Made by a program: the position numbers and the translations under genes
Assembly (NCBI RefSeq): GCF_026162365.1
Contig: NZ_JAOANW010000004.1
Coordinates: 248,001 to 312,000, forward strand
DNA from: Nitratireductor luteus
GTDB taxonomy: Bacteria; Pseudomonadota; Alphaproteobacteria; Rhizobiales; Rhizobiaceae
Direction of reading: 5' to 3'
Length of the DNA stretch: 64,000 nucleotides
Shown here: positions 57,901 through 64,000 of the stretch, piece by piece
Layout of the letters: each line of letters begins with the position of its first letter
How positions within the stretch are numbered: the stretch's first letter is position 1
Notes under the pieces: generated by a model
Seen by the model: the letters and a program-made list of their open reading frames with translations, nothing else
Told to the model about the DNA's origin: nothing
Database searches by the model: none

Positions 57901-58905
57901 ATGATGACGACCATGAAACGCAGAACTATGCTTGCCGCAGCCGCACTTTTGTCAGCGAGCACGATCCTTGGCGCATCCGGCGAAGCATCTGCACAGACCA
58001 AATTGACGCTCGGCCATGGTGCAGCACCCGGCAATCCGCGCTCCGTGGGCGCCGAACGCTTCGCTGAACTGGTCGAGGAGAAGACCGGTGGGGAGGTAAC
58101 GATCACGGTGGCGGGCTCGGAGCAACTGGGCAATGATGTTGCCATGCTGACGAGCCTTCGCTCGGGCACGCTCGACTTCACGATCAACAGTCAGGGCGCG
58201 GTTGCCGGCGTCGTGCCGGAGCTTGCCGCTCTCGGCCTGCCGTTCCTGTTCGAAGACACGGAGAATGCCATCGAGATCTTGCGTGGTCCCATCGGGAACG
58301 AGTTGAACAAGAAGTTCGAGGCCGTCGGGATCGTTCCGCTGGACTGGTGGGACAACGGCATTCGCCACATCTCGACGACGGACCGTTCCGTCGAAACACC
58401 TAAGGATCTTGAAGGCCTTCGCATTCGAACCCCGGCCGATCCGATGACGATCGACATCTTTGAGGCGCTCGGCGCATCGACCGAGCAGATCGCCTTCAGC
58501 GAGCTCTATGTCGCCCTGCAGCAAGGCGTGGTCGACGGCCAAGAAAATCCGCTGGCCAACATCGCTTCGAGCAAGCTTTACGAAGTGACACCCTTCATAT
58601 CGATCTCGGGGCACAAGTGGGAGAGCACGCCTTTCCTCATGTCGCAGATTGCGGCCGGACGGCTGACCGACGACCAGATGCAGGCGGTTCGGGAGGCCGC
58701 ATTGGAGGCCGGCGAACTGCAACGCCAGCTCATGCAGAAGGCTCACGAAAAGCATCTGGCCGAGTTTGAAGCGGACGAAAAAGTCACCGTCAGCGAGGCC
58801 GACCGGGACGCCTTCAGGAAAGCGACGGCCGGCGTCTATGAGGAGTGGCAGAACAAGGAATTCGGCGACTTCATTAAGCGGCTCATTGAAGCGTCCGGGC
58901 AATAG
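57901..58905 (+). CDS. dctP: TRAP transporter solute-binding protein (DctP)
   Basis: The 334-residue protein has a signal peptide (about 1-32, ending GEASAQ) and the DctP pattern TKLTLGHGAAPGNPRSVGAERFAELVEEKTGGEVTI. TPKDLEGLRIRTPADPMTIDIFEALGAS carries the conserved Arg that binds the carboxylate of typical ligands, and YVALQQGVVDGQENPLANI follows. The ATG pair at 57901/57904 follows CAGGGAGGATA. It is the binding protein of the last TRAP system and probably captures an acidic sugar derivative used by the SDR and transketolase. Confidence 0.93.
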   Translation: MMTTMKRRTMLAAAALLSASTILGASGEASAQTKLTLGHGAAPGNPRSVGAERFAELVEEKTGGEVTITVAGSEQLGNDVAMLTSLRSGTLDFTINSQGAVAGVVPELAALGLPFLFEDTENAIEILRGPIGNELNKKFEAVGIVPLDWWDNGIRHISTTDRSVETPKDLEGLRIRTPADPMTIDIFEALGASTEQIAFSELYVALQQGVVDGQENPLANIASSKLYEVTPFISISGHKWESTPFLMSQIAAGRLTDDQMQAVREAALEAGELQRQLMQKAHEKHLAEFEADEKVTVSEADRDAFRKATAGVYEEWQNKEFGDFIKRLIEASGQ

Positions 58906-58913
58906 GTCGGTCA

Positions 58914-59456
58914 ATGACGCGGGTCACGGAAATCGCGCTGGCCACCGCCGAGACCAGCGACAAGATCCTGGCGCGGGTCAGTCAGGCGATCGTGTTCATC
59001 ACGGTCGCCGTCCTTCTCACGTCGCTTAGCGTCAATGTCGTGCTGCGCTATGGATTTGGCGGTGGCGGCCGCTCCTGGCTGAGCGAATTGCCGGAGCATT
59101 TCTTCCCTTGGATGGTCGCCGCCGGCGTTGTCCTGGCGGCGCTCAAGGGCGCCCATATCGCGGTCGACATCCTGCTATACGCGCTCAATGAAAAGGCGGC
59201 GCGCATCCTGGCCATCGGGATCCACGTCGCCGTTGCTGCAACATATGTGACGCTCGGCTTCGTGGCGGTCAATGTTTCGCAGATCGTCGCCATCGAGTAT
59301 TCGGCCCTCCTCCATATTTCCCGGCGCTGGGCCTACTATGCGCTTGTTTTCATGTCGGTCGGAATGACCCTGGCCAGCCTCAGCCTGGCGCTGAGGGTGG
59401 CGGTCGGGGGCATAGAGGCGATGTGGGGCGCCGAACCGGAGGACAGCCCGGCATGA
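58914..59456 (+). CDS. dctQ: TRAP transporter small permease (DctQ)
   Basis: The 180-residue protein has four helices (about 19-42, 58-80, 92-116, 133-160) and the DctQ features WLSELPEHFFPWMVAAGVVLAALKGAHIAVDIL. It starts 8 bp after the dctP stop, and its own stop overlaps the dctM start (ATGA). It belongs to the LysR-controlled TRAP importer. Confidence 0.91.
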   Translation: MTRVTEIALATAETSDKILARVSQAIVFITVAVLLTSLSVNVVLRYGFGGGGRSWLSELPEHFFPWMVAAGVVLAALKGAHIAVDILLYALNEKAARILAIGIHVAVAATYVTLGFVAVNVSQIVAIEYSALLHISRRWAYYALVFMSVGMTLASLSLALRVAVGGIEAMWGAEPEDSPA

Positions 59457-60712
59457 TCGGCGTTCTCGTTCCCGTCTTCTTCATCCTGCTTGTGCTGTCA
59501 GTCCCGGTCGGTCACGTGCTCCTGATGGCCTCCGGCGCCAGCATCATGGCGATGGAGTTCCTTCCCCTGAACATCATCGTCCAGCAGATGTTCGGGCAGA
59601 CCCAGTCGTTCCCGATGCTGGCGCTGCCGTTCTTCATTCTGGCCGGCAACCTGATGATGAGCGGAGCACTTGGGCAAAAGCTGATCCGTTTCGCATCCAT
59701 GCTCGTGCAGCGCTACCGCGGTGGTCCGCTATCGGCCTCCGTCGTCGGTTCGGCCGTTTTCGGCGGCGTTTCCGGTTCGGCCGTCGCCGACGCCACGGCA
59801 CTGGGCTCGATGCTCATTCCTTGGCAGAAGGGGGAAGGCTTCCCCGCAGATTTTGCTGCCGCGAACAATGCATCGTCTGCCATGCTTGCCGTTCTCATCC
59901 CGCCGTCGATCCCGATGATCCTCTATGCGCTGGTCTCGGGAACCTCGGTCGCCGCGCTTTTCACGGCAGGCATTCTGCCAGGGCTTATGATCACGGTCGG
60001 CTTCATCGGCGTTTGCAGTATCTCGGCGCGGTTGCGCGGTTTTCCCTATCGGCCAGAAACATCCACATGGGCAGAGATAGGGCGCCAGACGCTCTTTGCC
60101 CTGCCGGCCTTGATGACGCCGGTGATGATCGTCGTGCTGCTGCGCTTCGGTTTTGCGACGCCGACCGAAGTCTCCGTTTTGGCAACGCTTTATGCCTTTC
60201 TGGTCAGCCTGATCATTTACCGTGACATGACGCTTGGAAGGCTGACGCACGCGGTCCTCTCGGCTGGGGTCGCAACGGGGGTAGTCATGCTGGTCATCAT
60301 GGGTTCCGCCGTGATCGGCTGGCTGTTGACCTATGCGCAGATACCGCAGACCTTCGCCACCTGGGCGGCGGAGACCCTGAATGCGCCGTGGCTGATTATC
60401 CTGGCCATGCTGGCGATTATGCTCGTCGTCGGCATGTTCATCGACCTGCCTGCCGCAATCCTTCTTCTGGGGCCGATTTTCGTCCCGCTAGCCAACCAGA
60501 TCGGGCTCGACCCCGTTCAATTCGGGATCATGATGGTGCTGGCGCTGGCCATCGGTCTCTTCACCCCGCCGGTCGGCACGACCCTGTTCATTTCGAGTTC
60601 AATTGCGCGGGTGCCGATCTTGAATGTGGTGCGGGAAATGTGGCCCTTCTACGCCGTATCGCTGCTGATCCTGCTCGGATTCAGCTTCGTGCCCGCTCTC
60701 ACGATCCACTGA
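59453..60712 (+). CDS. dctM: TRAP transporter large permease (DctM)
   Basis: A 419-residue DctM with about twelve helices: SFPMLALPFFILAGNLMMSGALGQKLIRFA (about 48-77), GGVSGSAVADATALGSMLIP, LIPPSIPMILYALVSGTSVAALFTAGILPG and GLFTPPVGTTLFISSSIARVP near the C-terminus. The ATG at 59453 overlaps the dctQ stop. It ends the LysR-controlled operon and faces the convergent siderophore genes. Confidence 0.94.
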   Translation: MIGVLVPVFFILLVLSVPVGHVLLMASGASIMAMEFLPLNIIVQQMFGQTQSFPMLALPFFILAGNLMMSGALGQKLIRFASMLVQRYRGGPLSASVVGSAVFGGVSGSAVADATALGSMLIPWQKGEGFPADFAAANNASSAMLAVLIPPSIPMILYALVSGTSVAALFTAGILPGLMITVGFIGVCSISARLRGFPYRPETSTWAEIGRQTLFALPALMTPVMIVVLLRFGFATPTEVSVLATLYAFLVSLIIYRDMTLGRLTHAVLSAGVATGVVMLVIMGSAVIGWLLTYAQIPQTFATWAAETLNAPWLIILAMLAIMLVVGMFIDLPAAILLLGPIFVPLANQIGLDPVQFGIMMVLALAIGLFTPPVGTTLFISSSIARVPILNVVREMWPFYAVSLLILLGFSFVPALTIH

Positions 60713-60836
60713 CTGTCGTTGAACGGTCACCTCAAGGAGATGCTCGTCACGCCGGGCTCCGGTCTGAAAGCCATATTCCTCTTTCGGGGACTCAGTCGCC
60801 GGAGCGGCCGAGGGTAAAATGAGGAGAATGCCCGCA

Positions 60837-62150
60837 TCAGGCGCGCAGGTTCGAGGCGTCGGCAACAAAGGCGCAGATGTCGTCGGTCGCCCATTCCACA
60901 AGCGGCTCGCGCGGCTGTTCAAGGTCGAAATGCCGCCGGCCAACCAGCGCATTGGCGATCACGGCGCTGCGCCAGGCCATCAGACTGAGTTGCGGCTCGG
61001 CGATGCCGTGGCTGAAGCGGCCTGCATTGAGGGCGAAGATGCGCCGGTCCGTCGGCCCGTCCCACTGGGCGGAGAAATCGGCAGCGAGCCGGGGCAAGCC
61101 GCTTTCATCCAGTGACAGACGGTCCTTGAGCGGTGAAAGGCATTCGGGAAGTGCAAATCTGTAGCCTGTCGCCAGCACCAGCATGTCGGCATTGAACATT
61201 TCGATGCCACCGTCGAAACCGTTGCGCATGACGAGTTGGATATCGTCTCCTTCCCTGGTCAGATCGAGCACGTCCCGATGCGGCAGAAGGCTTGCCCGCG
61301 TGCCCTCCGTTGCAAGATGCCTCAGTTCGTACAGGCGGCGATAGACGCTGCGAAGCGTGGAGCCGGAAATGCCGTCACCGGCGAGCTTTTGCCGCGCCAC
61401 GGTGGCGCGTCGGCGCGGCTCGGCCAAGGTGTGAAAACGCTCCACATAGGGTGGCGCGAACAACTCGTTGGTGAAGGGCGTGTCGTCCAGCGGCTGAAAA
61501 TTCGGACGCCGGCTGATCCAGGTGATTTCCGTGCCGGCGGCGGCGTTGGTAAGCAGATGGAGCATGATTTCGGCTCCGCTCTGTCCGCCGCCGACCACGG
61601 CGATGCGGCGTCCCGGCGTGCGGTCCAGCCTGTGGGCGGCCTCGGAGGAATGGAAGACTGCGCTTCCCGGAACGGGTGCCGCCCAGGCAGGGATATGCGG
61701 CACGAGCCCGATGCCGAGCGACAGGTTGCGAGCCAGGCGTTGTTCGTTGTCGAAGGAGAGTGTGAAGGATCTGCCGTCAAAGTCGATTTCCCGCACCTCG
61801 CGGTCGAAACTGAGCGTCGGCAGGTTTTCCGCGACCCAGGCGAGATAGCGAGCGAATTCGCGGCGTGGCACGGCCTCGAAATCGGCGTTGAGAAACTCAT
61901 AGAACCGCTTGTGGGCGACGAGATAGGCGACGAAGGACCAGGGGCTGGTGGGGTTCGTCGCCGTCACCAGATCTTTCAGGAACGAGGTCTGTAGTTCCAC
62001 TCCCGGCAGCATCATGCCGGGATGCCAGTCGAAGCGCGATTTGCGCTCGAAGAAGCCGAGTTCCAGCCCGTCGATGGAGTCGAGCTGGGCGGCAAGGCTG
62101 AGGTTGAAGGGGCCGATGCCGATTCCGGCGAGGTCGAGAGATACTGTCAT
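60837..62150 (-). CDS. Lysine/ornithine N-monooxygenase (IucD/RhbE-like), siderophore biosynthesis
   Basis: The 437-residue flavoenzyme has FAD motif DLAGIGIGPFNLSLAAQL (about 6-23), DWHPGMMLPGVELQTSFLKDLVT, the NADPH motif IAVVGGGQSGAEIMLHLL and ATGYRFALP near the C-terminus. Such enzymes hydroxylate the side-chain nitrogen of lysine, ornithine or a diamine to begin a hydroxamate siderophore. Its start overlaps the stop of the NIS synthetase gene by 4 bases, so the two are co-translated. Whether the substrate is lysine (aerobactin) or diaminopropane (rhizobactin) cannot be decided here. Confidence 0.9.
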   Translation of the reverse strand: MTVSLDLAGIGIGPFNLSLAAQLDSIDGLELGFFERKSRFDWHPGMMLPGVELQTSFLKDLVTATNPTSPWSFVAYLVAHKRFYEFLNADFEAVPRREFARYLAWVAENLPTLSFDREVREIDFDGRSFTLSFDNEQRLARNLSLGIGLVPHIPAWAAPVPGSAVFHSSEAAHRLDRTPGRRIAVVGGGQSGAEIMLHLLTNAAAGTEITWISRRPNFQPLDDTPFTNELFAPPYVERFHTLAEPRRRATVARQKLAGDGISGSTLRSVYRRLYELRHLATEGTRASLLPHRDVLDLTREGDDIQLVMRNGFDGGIEMFNADMLVLATGYRFALPECLSPLKDRLSLDESGLPRLAADFSAQWDGPTDRRIFALNAGRFSHGIAEPQLSLMAWRSAVIANALVGRRHFDLEQPREPLVEWATDDICAFVADASNLRA

Positions 62151-63982
62151 AGGGAGGCTCCTGACAGGGTGGGGCGGTCGGTTGCTCGGGAAGAAGGCGC
62201 CGTTTCGGCGAGGTGGAGAGGATTGTCGAGATCGGTACCAAGGTCCGGCAGCGGACGCTCACCGGCATCGCCGTATCCGATGGCGAAGCGGACGCGGTTG
62301 ATGGCGATGCGCGGTACCTTGGGACGGAAAAGATCGAAGAGAGCAAAGCGCTCCGACAGTTCCGGGTGCTCGGCCTGATAGCGCCGGAGGCGTCCGGCGA
62401 GCGTTGCGTAGAAGACGGTTTCGTCCAGGCCGTCATGATCCGCGAGGGCTTCCGAGAGGAAGCGCAGCACGCTTGCGAACTGGCCCGTCTGCAGGTGCTG
62501 GAGAAGATGCGCCGGCGGGCGGCGCTTCAGCGTTTTCCGGACGTTTGCGGGCAGCGTTTCGAGTTCGGGAAACGCCTGATCCACAAGATCGGCATCGCCT
62601 TGGAAATCCTTGATGGCGACGCCGACCGGAATTGCGCCGTCAAGGATCACCGTCACGTTCTGTCCGTGGGCGATGAAGCCGACCCCGTAGCGGCACATGA
62701 AATGGTAGAGCGGAACGGTGACGGCGCCGAAAAGCCGGTCGAGCCACTCGGCGTGGCTAAGGCCGGAGCGGGCGATCAGCGCGCTGACGATGGGGCGGCC
62801 GGATACGTCGCGCTGGGGCAGGGCGCCCATCATCATAGGCCGACGACCGTCGGACAGGTGGGCGTCGGGACTCTCGCGCCAGATCACGCCCAGCATTTCG
62901 CAGAACTGGTACGGGGCGTCCGGGATGTGTTCGTAGTGGGGGTGCGGGTAGAAGGCGCCGGCAACCTCCTTAAGGACCTTCAGTGGCTGCAAGGCGGGAT
63001 CGTAGCGGGCACAGCCGGCGAGCCAGCGGGAGAAGACCGGGCCGACATCCATGTACTTGCCGGGCACGCCGCGCCACGCGGAGGTGTTGAGGATGGTGAT
63101 CGGCAGCTTGACGTGAAGCGCGTCTGCCCGGCGGGTATTTGCCAGCGTGCGCAGCGATTGCTGTGGCACGAAGGGATCGCCGAAGGCGCCGAGCGGCACG
63201 AGCCTTCCCGCCGCCACTTCGCCGGCAAACTGGGCGGCAAGCATGCCCTGCCATTGCCAGGGGTGAACGGGCAGCAGAAAATGGGTATCGGTTGAGACCC
63301 CCGCCTCGGCACAGGCGGCCTTCAGACGATCGCGCTCCCCTTCGTCGAGAGCCGCGCTCAACAGTGCTTCCTCGTCAATGTCGAGCGCGAGCGAGAGCCG
63401 GCATCGGTCGCGTGCGGCCGCCAGCCAGAAAAGCCGGATCGTACCGCCGAACTCGGGGGCATAGGCTGAAAATTCCGTAAGACCCCACCCAAGACGGCCC
63501 TTGTTGGCGGGTGCCTTGGGGTGGCCGTCGAGAAGCCGTTGCAGTTCCGTATCGGGGAGGGCGGCGAGATCGTCGGCGTTCAGATGCGCCCGTGCCGCTG
63601 CGATCCGCGCATCGGCCATGAGCGTGTTGTAAAGCTCCTTGGCATAGGTGCAGAAGGTCGGCGGGGATATGTGGAGCGTTTCGCGCGCGTCCGCCAGAAA
63701 GGCGACTGCATCATCGACGGTCTGCTTCTCGCCGGCCGCGAGCCGCTCGAGGCTTTCGAGGCGAACCGTCAACTGCCCCCAGATGCGACGGACGGCATCG
63801 AAGCGGTAGGTCACACCGGAGGCAAGGGGAAGCTCCCATCGCGTTTGTGCCGGGTCGAGGGGCTCGGGCTGAAATGCCTCCTCGTAGGCAAGCTCGGAGA
63901 TCATCTTCGCCACCGCGGCGCGATTGACTGCCCGCCAGCTTTCACGCTCCACCACCCGCCCACCGGGAAGGGGGCCAGGCAT
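62147..63982 (-). CDS. IucA/IucC family NIS siderophore synthetase (RhbC-like)
   Basis: The 611-residue NRPS-independent siderophore synthetase has the family sequences GHPKAPANKGRLGWGLTEFSAYAPEFG, LLPVHPWQWQ (about 237-246), KLPITILNTSAWRGVPGKY, and the C-terminal FhuF-type iron-binding-like region ending the IucA/IucC fold (GFIAHGQNVTVILDG and IKDFQGDADLV). It joins citrate to an amine or hydroxamate. The ATG at 63982 follows GAGGTGGCGCC; a GTG at 63985 is possible. Earlier genes of the operon lie beyond the right edge. The acetyltransferase normally found in such operons is not between these two genes. Confidence 0.92.
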   Translation of the reverse strand: MPGPLPGGRVVERESWRAVNRAAVAKMISELAYEEAFQPEPLDPAQTRWELPLASGVTYRFDAVRRIWGQLTVRLESLERLAAGEKQTVDDAVAFLADARETLHISPPTFCTYAKELYNTLMADARIAAARAHLNADDLAALPDTELQRLLDGHPKAPANKGRLGWGLTEFSAYAPEFGGTIRLFWLAAARDRCRLSLALDIDEEALLSAALDEGERDRLKAACAEAGVSTDTHFLLPVHPWQWQGMLAAQFAGEVAAGRLVPLGAFGDPFVPQQSLRTLANTRRADALHVKLPITILNTSAWRGVPGKYMDVGPVFSRWLAGCARYDPALQPLKVLKEVAGAFYPHPHYEHIPDAPYQFCEMLGVIWRESPDAHLSDGRRPMMMGALPQRDVSGRPIVSALIARSGLSHAEWLDRLFGAVTVPLYHFMCRYGVGFIAHGQNVTVILDGAIPVGVAIKDFQGDADLVDQAFPELETLPANVRKTLKRRPPAHLLQHLQTGQFASVLRFLSEALADHDGLDETVFYATLAGRLRRYQAEHPELSERFALFDLFRPKVPRIAINRVRFAIGYGDAGERPLPDLGTDLDNPLHLAETAPSSRATDRPTLSGASL

Positions 63983-64000
63983 CACGGCGCCACCTCGCGG

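Noticed and set aside
1-64000. CRISPR arrays, tRNA or rRNA genes, insertion sequences, integrases
   Set aside because: No regularly spaced direct repeats, no tRNA cloverleaf sequence, and no transposase or integrase motifs were seen on either strand.

Overview
The window is a GC-rich, densely coded stretch from what looks like an alphaproteobacterium of the Hyphomicrobiales (Rhizobiales), probably Phyllobacteriaceae-like (Mesorhizobium, Aminobacter or Nitratireductor type). The reasons are the gene families (several TRAP importers, FrcA-type and UgpC-type ABC importers, rhizopine-type moc genes, a rhizobactin-like siderophore pair) and short mosaic palindromes of the kind scattered between genes in rhizobia. 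I see no rRNA, tRNA, CRISPR array, insertion sequence or phage gene. Almost everything is catabolism plus uptake, arranged as regulator + transporter + enzymes modules, so this reads as an accessory nutrient-scavenging region.

Layout. 1-1405: end of a TRAP importer (dctQ tail, dctM). 1422-4938 (minus): a compact operon of an arylsulfotransferase (ASST), a small membrane protein, a three-helix membrane protein and a PAPS-type sulfotransferase. 5390-6544: an outer-membrane beta-barrel (autotransporter-like). 6582-7852 (minus): a split Blh-like pair (DUF442 phosphatase-fold protein and ETHE1-like metallo-beta-lactamase). 8009-12510 (minus): FadJ-like beta-oxidation enzyme, ICMT-like methyltransferase, enol-lactonase (PcaD-like) and a beta-keto acid cleavage enzyme (BKACE). 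Divergent from it, 12592-19265: RpiR regulator, class-III aminotransferase, TAXI-type TRAP importer and universal stress protein.

19287-28134: RpiR regulator, N-formylglutamate amidohydrolase-like protein, TRAP DctQMP, glutamine-synthetase-like ligase, aldehyde dehydrogenase and iron-type alcohol dehydrogenase. The set suggests catabolism of an amine or amino alcohol through gamma-glutamyl intermediates. 28399-42146: LacI regulator with a pair of operators, UgpBAEC-type sugar ABC importer, two isomerase + Gfo/Idh/MocA pairs, aldo-keto reductase, cytoplasmic GH43 and aldose 1-epimerase, i.e. uptake and intracellular breakdown of an oligosaccharide or glycoside.

42432-54160: a moc/inositol-type locus. 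On the minus strand lie MocD-like oxygenase, MocE Rieske ferredoxin, MocF-like reductase, a divergent PanB-like protein and PurU. On the plus strand lie a LacI regulator, an IolE/MocC-like isomerase, a FrcBCA-type ABC importer, an SDR and an inositol 2-dehydrogenase. The likely job is import and oxidative O-demethylation of a methylated inositol (rhizopine-like), with disposal of the C1 unit through folate. 54210-60712: LysR regulator, SDR, split transketolase and TRAP DctPQM. 60837-63982 (minus): lysine/ornithine N-monooxygenase and an IucA/IucC-type NIS synthetase, the downstream part of a hydroxamate-citrate siderophore operon that continues past the right edge.

Dispersed repeats: a ~50-100 bp mosaic palindrome occurs at least five times, and a ~170-180 bp long-hairpin element occurs twice (28192-28374 and 42184-42351). 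The functional proposals for whole loci are inference from family membership and gene order; no database was searched.
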